Of a stretch of DNA of 64,000 nucleotides, positions 1-12,384 are shown piece after piece. The notes beneath the pieces were generated by a model. It did no database searches. It worked only from the letters and a program-made list of their open reading frames with translations, and was not told the DNA's origin. This DNA comes from Marsupella aquatica (taxonomy: Eukaryota; Marchantiophyta), in the NCBI GenBank assembly GCA_973895155.1, contig OZ316893.1, forward strand, positions 1,488,001 through 1,552,000, read 5' to 3'. Made by a program: the position numbers and the translations under genes. The number at the start of each line of letters is the position of its first letter. Position 1 is the first letter of the stretch.

Positions 1-76
1 GTGTCATTAGCTTTCATCCAGGTTTGTTTGGAAATTATATCTGACTATCTCTTGGATCTTCGAATCATGGAAACAG

Positions 77-2964
77 GTCCTTGACCTGCTTGCATCGGAG
101 AGGGTGCTGACAACTGATCTGATCACCTCTGGCCCACCTTGCAGTGGGATGGAGAGGTTTGTGCAACTTGTATTAAGTTTTAAAGTGAAATGTTTAGGCT
201 TTCTAGTGGAGGAAAGTATAATGCACGGTGGGCTCTGCATGATATGAAACCTGTTACCTTATTTTGTCCTTGACATTATCTAGCATTTGTTTGTGCTGTA
301 AATGCCGTCCACTAATTATTCTGGGCCGATCGTCACAATGTGCAGTTTTTCAGAATCACTTTTTGAGCTCACTCGTCACAAGGATACAGAGGTACGGGTA
401 ATGCGTACATTTCCAGTTCTGTTAGTGTCTACCTAGGAGTTGTTAGTTTCTTCTGAATTTGACGGGAGTGCGCCGTGTCCTGGTGTTCGTGTTGCTGTAT
501 CCTGCTCCGCCTCACTGATTTTCTTGTGAAATGTTTGTGGAATGGGAATCTTTTGTAGGTGGTACACATGGTGCGTCGGTTTAGGAATAGGTGGATGCCT
601 CCACGAATATGGGATCAGCACTACAGAGGATTTGAGAAACCGTTTCCTGTCCAATCCATGCAATCCTCGTCACAGGCAGTCATGCAGCAGTCTGAACAGC
701 ATAACGGTAGCAACATATTCCAATCTCCGCAGCATCCGAAGCAGGTCTCATTGGGATCAGAGGTGTCTAGACCCGGGTCATCTGAGCCATCTTGGCCGCA
801 GGGAAGCCATCTACTGGCTAGCCAGTCACAGAACAGTAAAGCACGCACGGAGGAAGGAGCAACGTTGAAGGAAGATGTGAAAGGCACCGTAAAAGTATCT
901 GAGTCCACTGAGAAATCCACCCCTCTGATGACACAACCAACAGAGAAGAAGACACGCAAGCGACCCTCTCGGTGGGATGCACCAGCTAGGGTAGAGAAAG
1001 CTAGCAAGGGCCTTTCAGATCCTTCAGCAAGTACGAACCAGTCTGTTGCTCAGGGTGTTGGTTCAGGACAGCAGGCCACGTTTCCTGTTGCTCATGTGTC
1101 TCAAGGATCTGTGCAAGTGTCATTCGATGGTTCTAGACAAATCGCAGGTCAAGCACCATCCGCAGCACCTCAGGCTCTCAAACAGGCGGGTGGGCCGCCA
1201 GTGCCACAGTCGGTGTGGCCTTTCTCAACGTCCAGTGTCTTCCAGGATTCGACTGGGTTGCCAAGTGGTGGGATGGTAGGGCAGCTACAAATGGGTGCGA
1301 GGGACACAGGGTCAGGGCTGCACCATCCCCACACACAACTTTTACAAGGTACGCCTTCTACACAACATATACCGGCTGCACCGACAATGCAGATGGGTCT
1401 TCCTTTAACTCATGGGGGCCTCCAACAAGCACCTAATTCAAACGCCATTCAATTTGGACCACCTCCCCTACCAGGCAGAGGTTTTCCACGAGGTCCTTCA
1501 ATGCAAATGGGGCCTGGAGGAGCGTTAGCACAAGGTGTGCATGGATCAACTCAACTGGTCCCCATGGGAGCAGTGCCTGCAGCTCCAGGCTACCCACGGG
1601 AACCGAGACCTCCACCAATGCCACCGATTGCAACTTACGGCCAGTGGCGACCACCACCTGGAGCTCCAAACTTTGGGGTTGCACACGCCTTCCCAGGTGA
1701 TCGATCTCAAATGCACCCGATGCAATTGGCATGGCCGCTCCAGAGGGTTGATGATGGGGCTCAAATAATGTCAGGCTCGGACGAGGTCAAAAGGAACGCA
1801 GGAGATGCAGATCCTGAACCACCAGTACCTGGTCTTTCTCCAAGACCGCGACCACCGGGAGAAGGATCAACGGCTATGGTCTGGACTGACTCTGGTTCTC
1901 ATAGTGTCCAAGAGTTCAACGACTTGGCTGATAGGGGATATTACCAAGCGCAGTGGATGCCACCACAGTACATGCAGGGACAGGGAACTAATCAGGAGTA
2001 TTATGGTTCAAGAGATCCTTATACTAGAGATGCAACGTGGGGCTACCCTTGTGGGGAGTATTGGGAAACTCCAGAGGCGGAAGGGTTCAGAGAAGATGTA
2101 AGCTCCATACCGTGTCGTTGAGCAATGTAAATTTAATGCATCAATCTGACATCAGAAAATTTTCTCACCGCGCGGGATGCTACTGTGTGCAGGTCTTTGC
2201 CTTGGTGTCAATGCGGGTTCACAAGCATCATAAGGTAAATACTTTGACCGTAGTAGGAACGTTTAAAGCGGACACTGGCTCAGATTCTAGCTTTTATCGT
2301 GATCAACGCTTCAAAAGGGTCTCTGCAATTCATAAAGTTACTTAAGTGCGAATTTGTTTGGGGGTTTTGATGAAACGAAGACATCTCTAAACGTAGCTAC
2401 ATCAGAATGTGTGGAGTGCTCATCACTGCCTAGCAAGGAGCCTTACGCTGTAATGGTCGTTCGAAAGGTAACATGTTGACTTTCAGAAAGTAGACTACCT
2501 GGGTTGCAACTTTTGAGTCCCAATTTGTGAACTGGAATGCTTCTCTTACAATAACTGACCTTCCACTTACATTGCAGCTCCGGACAAGAGATTTGGACAG
2601 GTTCTGCAGCAAATTGGCTGATGTCATTGTGAGGAAAGAAATCGCGAAATACATTGAGCACAGAAATCAGGTATTCTAAATGTTAATCTAACATGTTTCG
2701 AAGTGTTTGTATCTACGTTGGTGATTGACATTTGCAAGCACTGGAATAAACTTTCTGGGTAAGTTATAGATTTTGAAGCTGGCTTTGGTAACCGGTTTTT
2801 TTCCAACATCTGGAGACCGTTAAAGTTGGTTTCTCATGTTCCCATGCCTGCAGGGGATTGAGAAGATCATAGTTAAGACCAAACTTATGGAGAAGGTGGA
2901 CTCTTATGTTGATAATCAAGTGGGGCTGTATTTAAAGAAAGTTGACAAGAGCCACAGAGGTTAG
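77..2964 (+). CDS. ASHH2: C-terminal exons of ASHH2/SDG8-like H3K36 methyltransferase (5' part outside window)
   Basis: Five exons join in one frame: 77-156, 346-391, 559-2097, 2578-2670 and 2854-2964, ending at TAG 2962-2964; every intron is GT..AG. The first three exons read VLDLLASERVLTTDLI, then PPCSGMESFSESLFELTRH, then VVHMVRRFRNRWMPP. This matches, from memory, the conserved block after the SET and CW regions of plant ASHH2/EFS proteins (KVLEYLA..ILT, PP..GMESF..S, LT.H.D..V..IAR.FRDRWIP). The long third exon is rich in Pro, Gln and Met, has a KRPSRWDAP motif, and is probably disordered. The last two exons are helical and charged (RDLDRFCSKLADVIV). In the family, the enzyme trimethylates H3K36 during transcription elongation. 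The AWS, SET and CW domains are not in view, so the call rests on the C-terminal block alone. An in-frame TGA at 2119-2121 is avoided by the donor at 2098. Confidence 0.68.
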
Positions 2965-5004
2965 ATCTTTTGAAGGTAAAGTAAGCCATGAACTACAGAT
3001 TTTGCCGGAGGTAAACGGGTCAAGCATTGTTCGTTGTGCTGTAGCTAGGAAAACCATTCTTTCAATAAGCAGGTGTCCAAGAAGACATGCCTGTAGAACA
3101 AGTGGTCCGTCAGTCGCAGAGTAACGTGGGCTAGTGGTCCCGAGGTGTGCTCTTGTCAATAGCCACGTAAATCTACTAAGCGATTTTGCTGGATTCTGGC
3201 TTGGCTGCTTGAGGGGTAGTTATAAAGACAGTTTCCTGCCAGTCTGGGACTGGATAATCAAAGACCATATCCTACCTGACCGGTGAATAGCACTTGTAAA
3301 TATTTAGTGCAAACTGCGCTTTGGGTTGGTCTTAAACTTCCTGGACCAGCAATTAGTCTAATCTTCCAGAGGCTTAGATTGTAAATGTGAAAGAAACGTG
3401 CAGAGTTGAAACATTGTAGATTTTACAATTAGCTGGTAGTCTCTTGGGAGAGTTGCAGTTGATCGTATGGACGCTGCCAAGAGCTTATTTCAGCTGATTG
3501 GTGTCCTATAATGAAGCTCCAAATTTTGGAAGTATTTGCGTTTAGTCTGGAAAACTGGCAACACAATGTTGGAGGTTTAACTAGCTAAGTTGCGTGAAGG
3601 TAATGGAAAGGTTGGTTTGTTGGGAACTAGTCAAACTCAGTTGTGAGGATAGGACATAGTCGCCTCAAGGGCTGTTGGTATGACCTTGTTTGAGAATTGG
3701 CGTGCATCGAACGATCATGAGAATGCATGGAAGAGTTAAGTGATGGAAATACCTTATTTTGTGTGTCAGCGTGTGAATATCCAACTCTGAGGATCAGAAC
3801 ATCTTTTTAAGAATGTCTGTTCGTCTGGACTACTTCATGTTTTAGGACATCAGAGCCCTGAAATTCCAACACTCCGTGTGAGATGATCTCAATTGGCCTC
3901 TAGTCATAGAAATTATCTGAATTGGAGACTACGAGAGTAAGTTCTACTGTTTCTTTCCTCTAGTCCTCAGGGTTTGGAATCTACGAAGTTCGCATGTCGA
4001 CTTGAACACGTTTGCTCATCCAATCCAAAACTGCAGCCCTGGAAAGTAGAAATTGTGAGTATCTTGACCTGCGTGTAGAGGTTGCGCGCTCGTTGTGACG
4101 TATTGTACTGTGTTATCCTCGCCCAACAAGGTCCTCAACCAATCACTGTGTCTTGGCTGGATATAATTTTGTGTAATAGTTGTATTATTTACAGTGGCGC
4201 AGAATCGAGCTAAAGCTGGGACTAGAAGTACTTTTCCCTGTTTTTGAATCCAATAGTCCACTTAGTTTTTCTCAACCCAGGTAAGTACTATCGAAGAGTG
4301 GACTTGTTCAAGGTTAATCTACTTATATTACTCAGACCAAGAGAAATTACTTATGGTCCATACTGTTTCAACCATCTGCACGCGGGTCTAGAGTCTAGAC
4401 CTGTCAATTGGGATTGCAAACTTAAATTAGAAAGGAGAATGACTAGTATGACTAGTTAGACTACATTGCAATAGGCTGAAATGGTTAACCTCAATGTGCT
4501 GATGAAAAATATTACCAGGTAATATGTGGATTCTGTGCTGGGATCAATTGTGCCAGCAACTTATCTCATGTTGTATGTGATCAAATTGAAATTGTGTCCA
4601 TAAATCTGTCGAGACTATATGGGTCTAGTATTGTAGTCCACTGGTCGCTGGATCTGATACTATCAAGTCGGGATCTGATACTTCAAGGAACCTCGGCAAT
4701 TAAAATTTAGCTGGAACACTTGTAAGAGAATTACTTCGATCCATGACACAATTAAACATATGGCTTTTCGAAGAGTCGTAAGCTTTGATGGAAATTTCAT
4801 ATCGGATGGGAATACGAATGAAAACCAATTTTTGCCTCTAATATTTTGTCAAATCATGCACCTTTGTATATTCCATGCAAGCCTTAGATTCCTACTGGAG
4901 CCAAAGACTTGAGAGGGAGATCTCACTCGAACTTATAGCTCAAGTTTGGAAGTTAGATGCTTGCATATGTTCCCACGAGGACGGGACCTCAGTCCAGATC
5001 TTTA
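2965..5004. other. Intergenic stretch downstream of the ASHH2-like gene
   Basis: About 2 kb with no recognisable coding exon on either strand. The first few hundred bases should be the 3' UTR of the methyltransferase gene. I see no convincing repeat structure, RNA gene or transposon end. Confidence 0.5.
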
Positions 5005-5460
5005 ATGTTGGATATGATCTATAACCTCGTCTCAGATCTTTTGAAACATGCAGCTGACTTAGTTGACGGATTTAGAATCGAGGGCTACTGGTTAGAATCT
5101 GTCTGAGTTTAACAGTTGAATGGATATCCCATCCAGGTGTTGACGATGGTAGATTGCACAAAACATGAACAAACTCTCTCAGGCTTTGGACTTTTTTCTG
5201 ATCTGCTAAGCAAGCCTGGCGCAGACATTCACGAGACTGAGTGCTTCACACTGTGCTTCACATTCTCACTGCCTGCTGTCCTGTATTCCGTAGTCCTTCG
5301 TAGAATTGGGCCAGCCAGGGAGGGACCGGCTACTGAAACAGAGTGAGGCACAGTCAACTATCTTGCAGCATGCACCCAGACCTTTTTCACAGGATGCAGA
5401 ACTTATTAAAGTAAAGGTTTTACTGAGTAGTTTGATGCTCCTTGACCTATTCGTCAATGC

Positions 5461-5931
5461 TCAGATAGAAGTCTTACCAGCTACAGCACAGCTCTTGGTT
5501 CGGTCAGTTTGCAGATCGATAGAGTTTCCACAAAATTTACTGAATGCTCGTCGTTTTATGAAAAAGCCGAAGGGGATCGATGGAGCTAGCAGCTGTGCAT
5601 GTTTCTGATTTTGAACGGCAAAAGACCGTTCAAGAATGTCGTACTCCATGTCCGCTTTTCCACTTTGACTCCACATATTTGCGTACCTGGTTTTACTTGT
5701 GGTTCTCCCAAAATTCCTTGTATTGATCACAAATTTCTCGAATGATATTCTCTTAAAGAAAACACGGGTTGAACCATTCAACCAGGCCCATTCAATTGCA
5801 TGACTCCAAAACAACGTCATTCCTTCTTTCTTTCCTTCGTACTTGTACCACCCTGTTCCTGTCGCTGACATCACACCACGATGTGTGGTATAGTATACTG
5901 GATCAAGTGGATGATCTGAATAAGATCGCAT
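5461..5931 (-). CDS. Unidentified ORF shared by both duplication units (156 codons)
   Basis: An open frame of 156 codons, continuing upstream in sense as FNPIFY before the first Met. I do not recognise the family. Its features are DPVYYTTHRGVMS, a GTGWYKYEGKKEG stretch, an aromatic FWSHAIEWAWLNG segment and a basic middle. The copy in unit B (26357-26965) keeps most of the protein sequence but has indels in its upstream part. Preservation of the frame across about 10% divergence hints that the region once coded. It could be an exon of a lost gene; no promoter or splice partner is evident. Confidence 0.3.
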   Translation of the reverse strand: MRSYSDHPLDPVYYTTHRGVMSATGTGWYKYEGKKEGMTLFWSHAIEWAWLNGSTRVFFKRISFEKFVINTRNFGRTTSKTRYANMWSQSGKADMEYDILERSFAVQNQKHAQLLAPSIPFGFFIKRRAFSKFCGNSIDLQTDRTKSCAVAGKTSI

Positions 5932-6106
5932 ATAGAAAATTGGATTAAAGATTCTTTAAATTCAAGACGTCATGAAACTTGGCCGTGGAAATAGGTAAAA
6001 GGGTTGGCGGGCTCTCAGTGACCCATTGACAAATCGCGAGCCAAACCGAATCTCGCAGAAATTGTTAATTTAAGATGCGTTCCTCCACTTTGACGCTCCA
6101 CGGATC

Positions 6107-6115
6107 TGCGTAGTT
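6107..6115. repeat. Target site duplication, left copy (TGCGTAGTT)
   Basis: The 9-mer TGCGTAGTT immediately precedes the left inverted repeat and recurs exactly at 19267-19275 after the right inverted repeat. The paralogous site in unit B (27256-27264) reads TGCATACTT once, uninterrupted. A 9-bp duplication is the hallmark of Mutator-superfamily insertion. Confidence 0.88.
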
Positions 6116-6142
6116 GGGTCATTGTAAGGTGCGAGGAAACAG
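6116..6142 (+). repeat. Left terminal inverted repeat of the Mutator-like element
   Basis: It begins GGGTCATTGTAAGGTGCGAG and aligns with the reverse complement of 19240-19266 at about 20 of 27 positions. The same terminus, GGGTCATTGTA, opens the 299-bp relative at 25234. A CCTCGCTAGC half-palindrome lies 91 bp inside. Confidence 0.8.
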
Positions 6143-6387
6143 TAAAAAATTTACTCGCACCGGAACATTTTGTCGTCCATATATGCAAAATATGGCATGA
6201 TTATCACCTCGCTAGCCTGACTTGGAACTCGCTAGGACAAAAACAACCTTTCAAAAACAGAAAAATGAGTGTTCCACTCTATAACGAAACCTACCGTGGA
6301 TGGCACATTTTTACATATCACGTATTTCACGCACAACTGTCCACTTAAAGACCCTATAAGTGACCATCATCATGGAACGTACGTCAG

Positions 6388-6405
6388 GCCAGCGAAATCG
6401 CTAGC
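6388..6405. repeat. 18-bp palindrome, copy 1
   Basis: Reads GCCAGCGAAATCGCTAGC: 8-bp arms with a 2-bp spacer and one arm mismatch. It fits the consensus GCYAGCRA-NN-TYGCTAGC seen across this element. Confidence 0.75.
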
Positions 6406-7060
6406 AATCGGGACACCCATAATTCTTACACGAACTTTGTGGTGCGGTCGTTAAGGACGTGAATAAATCATAATGATAATGGACAAGGAATAATGTCCTT
6501 TGACTTAAACAATCTCGGGAGCGCATCGAAGGATAGGATCCAAAGCTTCATCCGGCCACCAAGCGTGAGATGCGCAACAGACAAGATCTAAGAACACCCA
6601 ACATACAAGATCCCAATCCGTTGGGAAGGATCTCCCGCTATCCACCATCCCCTATATCTTACTCGCACCTTCAGAAACATTTCCATTCATTCCCTTTCGG
6701 CCATTCTGCCGGGCTCTCATTGTGCTCGACGCTTACTTGAAGCGCGATTCTCTTGTTGTCTTCTCGGGTGTCGAAGCCCTTTCGTGACTTCTGCTACTGT
6801 CGTCGAGGCTACTGTCATCCCGACTACTGTCGCTACTGTTGCCGAAGCATTACATCGAGCTCCTGGTTGATCACAAGGAGCATACATTTGCCAGTTGGAT
6901 TCGGATCGAGGTATCCCCGTTCTCTCTCATATGTTTTCCACCTGCAGTTTGGTATTCTCTCAGGTACTCGTTGTCATTCGCTTTCTTGTTTGTCAACATA
7001 AGTAGACTTTTCGTAAGATTGCAAGTAATCTGATCGCATTTGTTTTTGTTTCAGGGAGAA

Positions 7061-7864
7061 ATGGCACGGAACGAGGGTGGAGCTGCTCCTAACTGGGTTC
7101 TGGAAGTTCGGCGATATAACGCCAAAACTGACGGTCCACTCGATTCACCGCCAAGGTCCACCGAATCAAAGCAGACTCAGAACACTGTCGACAAAGTGAA
7201 GAAGAGTACATCTCCTTCCAGTCGCAAGGCTCCCGTCGTGTCTAAGGACTACAAGGTGGCCGCACCTTGTAAGGAGACATTGACGAAGGCGGTCTCCCAA
7301 ACACCATCAGGTCAAGTGCAAGCTAGAGGGGTACTGAAAGGATCTCCATTTTCTCCACCAAAAGGACATAGGTCCTTGGTAAAAGCAATCACTAGAGGAC
7401 AAAAAGACCAAAATGTTACATGGAATGGCCAGGATTGTTTTGGTGAGATTGAAAGGTAAGATCTTGTTTGCCAAATCTTTGGAAGTGTGTCCACATATTT
7501 CGGAATTTAAGAAGAGTGCCCAATCTTTTTGGAAGTGTGCACAATCTTTTTGGAAGTGTGCCCAACCTTTTTGGGAGTGTGCTCAGCTAAATCTTAATGA
7601 CATTTATACTCCTTTCACTCTCCTTTTTGAGCTAGTCCTTGGGGACTCCTTTGGTACCCCTCTAGCTTGCTTTTGACCATCATCTTCTCGCTCGAAAGCC
7701 CCTGTCTGTAAGGGTGTATCAGAGAAGTGCAAGAGAAAAGAGGAGGAGTCATACTGGAGGGACCGCGAGATCCACAACAATTGGACGGAAAACATCCTCG
7801 CTTCCTTCGACTATGATACAGTCTCCGACTTTGACTCCGACGCGTACAAGGCAGCGAGCCCTTG
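7061..7864 (+). CDS. Element-borne small basic protein, gene structure uncertain
   Basis: An ATG at 7061 follows a likely 5' intron (acceptor TTGTTTCAG just upstream). The first exon encodes MARNEGGAAPNWVLEVRRYN and then a Lys/Ser/Pro-rich segment, and reaches a donor (GAAAG|GTAAGA) at 7455. A second open stretch at about 7690-7864 encodes CKRKEEESYWRDREIHNNWT and an acidic DYDTVSDFDSDAY tail with a TGA stop; the joining acceptor is not clear. I do not recognise the protein. Its place at the left end of the Mutator-like element suggests an accessory element gene, possibly functionally like mudrB, but no homology to mudrB is visible. A short inverted repeat (7316-7345 against 7640-7672) lies within the gene. 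Confidence 0.4.
7516..7581. repeat. Three tandem 21-bp repeats
   Basis: Units based on GTGTGCMCAAYCTTTTTGGRA repeat three times in the putative intron of the small element gene, with a more diverged copy just upstream near 7470. Confidence 0.75.
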
Positions 7865-8064
7865 AATAGAAAACAATAACCATAGTCCATCTTGTAGGGG
7901 CATAGACATTTTGTATACTGAGTCTATTTCCTGGACCTGGGATCTGCAAAGCGTTATTCGACATTTCATGTCGAACAGAGTTGTATGAAAGAACATCTTT
8001 GTTCATTTTGCAATTACAGCTTGAGAAGTTTTACGATTGCAATGTTTCGACTTGTCCTATTATT

Positions 8065-8082
8065 GCTAGCGACATTGCTAGT
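8065..8082. repeat. 18-bp palindrome, copy 2
   Basis: Reads GCTAGCGACATTGCTAGT, with two arm mismatches from the consensus. It lies in the spacer between the small + gene and the 3' end of the transposase. Confidence 0.6.
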
Positions 8083-8233
8083 AGAACTATACATGACTAC
8101 GATGATTTGTTTTCTCGCATGTATATCCAAAAACCAATTGCAACACATGAGTTATTGAACTCTACGTTATGTAGAACTTCGTCGAAAAGAAACCGTTTAC
8201 CAAAAACCTTATACTTTACTTCACGGGTTTAAT

Positions 8234-8251
8234 GCCAGCGACCTCGCTAGC
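8234..8251. repeat. 18-bp palindrome, copy 3
   Basis: Reads GCCAGCGACCTCGCTAGC, with a single arm mismatch. It lies about 170 bp beyond the transposase stop codon. Confidence 0.75.
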
Positions 8252-8417
8252 AAAATAAACACTAATGCCGATACGTATTGAATAGTACTAGACCCTCGCT
8301 AACATTGCATACACAATATAATTAGTGAGGTGGAGGACCTTCCACTGTTCTAAAAACCAGAAGGCGACAAAATTAGGGACGCTGAAACGTTCACCTCAAC
8401 GGATAATAGAGATTAAG

Positions 8418-11400
8418 TCAACTGCACTGCAACAAAATCAAACTCCTCACTTCAGCAATAGTCAAAATTGGCTGCTTCACAAGATCGTCTCTCTCTAGAT
8501 TCAGTGAGAACTTGTTTAAGTACACCCACAGGAGGTGTTTACAAGACATGTAGGGTCTTCCTCTTGCGTGTCTCTTCTAGAAGTCATCACATGAGCAAGA
8601 AGGAAAGCAACACACTTGGACCCAGTACTCGTGTGCAATTTTAGAATCTGTCTCGTGAGTGACGATAAGATATTGCCATCCCCACCCATTTCCAAGGCAC
8701 ATCTTCTCACTTCCAATGACTCTCATATGTTTGTCAGTCGCAGATCGAATGCGTTTGAGAAGCTCCGGGGTGTTCTGGAAATGTTGACGAACGCCTTTCC
8801 CATTCCGGGTCTTGAATCTACGGTTTGGAAAACCAATGTGAACTCTTTCTGGGAAGGAGTTCACATCAATTTGGAGGTCAACACGATTTGGAGAGGAGAA
8901 TGACCCGATCGGTGCTGGATCAGAGTATGATAATCCTCTGATTTTAATCCCATTTTGAAAAAGAAAGTCAATCTCTGTTGGGGTCAGCCTGGTCCCACGC
9001 TGGACCTGCAATGCCTCAGGTGGTTCCGGAAGCTGGGCAAGAGTCCTTCTGCCACCTGTTTTATGGCACCTATTATTCAGACAGAAGTACAGAAGCTGAT
9101 GATGTGGAGATGACAACCTCAATCCGTGAATGGCAACACCAACCACTCCAACCCGGAATGCCTTCATTCCAATTTCTTTGATGAGATTCCTGCACTCATC
9201 TCTTCCAAACACACTTTGGTCCACTCGTCCATTGCAAACAGGTCCACTCCCTTTTCCACTCCGCCTCAAGTGCCAGGTCCCATACGTCACATCAACCTCT
9301 TCAACAAAAGGGATCCTTTGGGGTGCATCCTGAATTTCATCCCGATTATTTTGAGGAGTTGTGGTATTTCTCCAACGTAGTTCGGGTCCTGTGTTGCATC
9401 TCCATGGCTTAGTTCTTCACCATCATCTGATATATTTATAACTTCATGAGGAAGAGGAGGTCTATGGCAAGTGGGATTGTCTTCATCGTCAGGAAAGTCT
9501 GAAGGTCCACCAATATCAGAAGCACCGCTGAAGTTACCAAATTATGTGTAAAGATTTCTTCTTTTCAAACTAGACAGCGACGCCACTGTGTGCAATATCT
9601 TATCATGTCAATGAGAATCGTTTTCATGAATAGAAGCAGAAGCACTACCCTTCCTTTTTCCTAACGTTGTTCTAAGATCTCCATGTAAAGGCACAGTTCT
9701 ATAAAACTCATATTTTCCAGAGGATTCAAATAGTAGATTGGATGCCTTCTCATAGGCATCCAAAGACCCCATTTTATCTGCATTTTTGAAGGCCAGCTCA
9801 AATATTGTAGGACCATTGCCACAATGACACCCTTCCAAGTATGCAGTGAACGCTGCAATCTGTCCAACTGCTCGATTCTGGTCAACTTCACAGGCTTGCA
9901 TCAAACCAATTTTCTTCTTCGGCTGGCAGGAACGCATTGATGCGTGAGCAGATTCAGCTCCCGCACAGTTTGGCATCACAGCAGACTCCTTTGCAATTTG
10001 CGTCTGAAAAATGAACAGAGTTAACACTTGTATTCACTAGCGATATGTCTATTTTGAGGTAGTCTCATGTTTAAGTCTGTGACCAAAATACCTTTACGAA
10101 AAGAAGTTTTATGGCCTCGTTTATGGCTAGCGATCTCGCTAGCTTAAATGCATCACAGAAAATAGACCGTTACTTACCACCCGAATAAAGTTACCCCATT
10201 GTCTCCAACGCACAACCCACCATGAAATCCTCCCTTGTAGTGATTTAAGCTTGGAAGGGTGACAATTCCCTTCTTTCCACCATTTTTGAATGTCGTTGGC
10301 TATATGATATGCTTCGACATATGTTGGAGCAATTCTTAACTTCTCCCACATCTTATAGTGCTCCGCATGACATCCCTCCTTGATCCCCTCCAAGTGTGTC
10401 TTCTGAGGGATTGAGAGAAATGGAAAGCATCACTATGCTCTTTCAAAGGATTTTTGACACCCCCAAAAAATACCCTTTGCACAGCAATCCAGCCAGCCTC
10501 CGCATTGTCTGCTATGAATCCTCCAATAATGGGATTATGGACTCCATTCTTGGATGCGACATCTACCATTAACCTCCACGCAGTTTCTTCGGCTCTCAAC
10601 TCGCAAGTGAAAATTGTACATAGATCGAGCGCGGTAATTATGGTCATACACGTGTGCGCTAAAGGTCAACCATCCAGTAGTGATACGATGCATCACATCA
10701 AAACTCACCCAAGAACCTTCCAATACTCCTCCAGACTCCATGCTCCTCAAAATTTCCACACCCGATCCAGGACCATTTGTACTCATTTTGAATACACGCG
10801 CTCGATCATTTCTGTTTCCTTGACCAGGAAATAGGTACCTCTGCACGAAAGGAAAATTATTACGTGATTGCATTTCACGAAGTGAGTCAAGTTCTCCTTT
10901 TTTGGGATTATCCATCTTCACACTGCGAAGAATAGCTTGGAACTTTGGAGCAGTGGAAACCACTCCGATTGAACTCCAAATTTCTTGTTGTTCTTCTCTC
11001 GACAACTGAGCCGATGATTCTGGATGCAATAGGGAGATGTGCAGGAGTTGAGACTGGATTCAACCTATGGACCCCTAAAACAACATCTTCCGTTGTTTTT
11101 GCAGAACGAGATTTTCCCTTCCAAATGGGGTGATCGTGGAATCCCATATGCACAGCCAATCTGGACATATGCATTGAAATAGAACTCTCCAAACCTGGCT
11201 TAGGGTATACATACAACAGTTTTGCCGGGCAATCTCAAATTCAAAAAGGCCTCTTTTCACAGAAGCCACAGACAAGTCCGCCCTCACTCACTTGCTCTCC
11301 AAGACAAGAGATGTCAGTCAGCAACCCTTTCCCTTTGAAAGTGCAATCATTTTTCACTCCAATATGTTTCAACTTCCGGCAACCCAAATTATGGCATTCC

Positions 11401-12204
11401 AAAACGCCAGCGCAATGAACTTTCGACACAGCCCAATGAAACCTTGGGTTCAAATTTGCAGATGTAGTCACGAGTCTTGTCCAAGGATAGCCATCCTTCT
11501 CTCAATCCATATCTTGGAGACCTCCTCTCCGCCCGCCCCCCTCGACTAGAGGAAGTTCAAAAACAATGTTACCATTGTATGTCGATGGTAGACTCGAAAC
11601 CTGATATTCATTCCATTGATTCCCTCTCCTAAATTGTGCAAGTTCACTTGCTCCACTGATATTGAGAAAAGTGTCATAGGCACTCATCCGATACACTGTG
11701 GTCATGCTATCCCTAGTCCTTTGAATCAAATTTGTCGCTAACCCTTCGGGTTTGGAACCACCTCCTAACTTCACCGAACCACAAGATGTGTCTTGTCTTA
11801 TACTCTCTAGAGATTTTTCAATGACCTTGGGAGCTCTGTCTTTGGGAGGTGTCCCAAGATCAATCACAGGAGTTAATTTGATGAACGGGAGCTAAATCCA
11901 CCGGTTCCAGAATGACATCAGGAAAACCATCTTTACTGGACAGAACCTTGACACAAGATCCAACCTTCTGCGTCCAGACCTTGCCGGAAGTACTAGTGTC
12001 CTCTCTCAACTCGTGACTCCGTGGCCCATTTTGAGAATACAACTCAAACAACTTCATGATGAGGTCATCTTTTGGAATTCCAAAACGAGTTACAAGGAAT
12101 GACTTTGTCACCCTCACCTCCGACGAACCAGGGGTACTTGGGAGTACCACCACATCTCCCATGATTCTACGCTCCAAAACCACCTTGGAATTCATCGACA
12201 TCAT
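8418..12204 (-). pseudogene. Mutator-like transposase, decayed, with SWIM zinc finger
   Basis: Reading leftward from ATG 12204: an N-terminal region (12204-11502); a Cys/His segment resembling a WRKY-GCM finger (11471-11216; HCAGVLEC..GC, then HMGFHDHP); a DDE-like core (11029-10139) with SWVSFDVMHR (first Asp near 10699) and GGFIADNAEAGW (second Asp near 10509), then DAFHFSQSLRRHT; a further exon (10005-9608); and a C-terminal exon (9300-8418). The last exon has the SWIM pattern C-S-C at 8589-8597 and C-K-H at 8535-8543. This domain order is that of MULE transposases. An intron (donor GTAAGTAACGG near 10172, acceptor TTTTTCAG near 10006) is well formed. Lesions include frameshifts near 11865, 11500 and 9330 and an in-frame TAG at 8577-8579 inside the SWIM finger. 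The family assignment is firm; exact exon limits are not. Confidence 0.75.
10126..10143. repeat. 18-bp palindrome, copy 4 (perfect arms)
   Basis: GCTAGCGATCTCGCTAGC: perfect 8-bp arms around TC. It sits inside the transposase intron (about 10006-10172). Confidence 0.8.
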
Positions 12205-12384
12205 CTCTTCTCAGAATACAAAAATACAACAACTATGTTTTGAATCGTCCATACGACTCTTATTTGCAAGACCAAAACTTTGTTCATCCCAATGGAAACA
12301 ACAAATCGACCATATTGTTAGTCAATTCCCGTTGATTTGACCGTTATTTTGTCTTTTACTCAATGTATTAGGGACGGGTCCCAT

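Larger units (their letters stand above)
5005..6115. repeat. Tandem duplication unit A, left part
   Basis: This segment aligns with the start of unit B (25533-27264), beginning with a shared ATCTATAACCT..GTCTCAGATC. It carries the tail of a Mut7-C-like exon and an unidentified - strand ORF, both also present in unit B. Relative to unit B it lacks about 620 bp (25632-26258). It ends at the target site of the 13-kb Mutator-like element, and unit A resumes at 19267. Confidence 0.8.
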
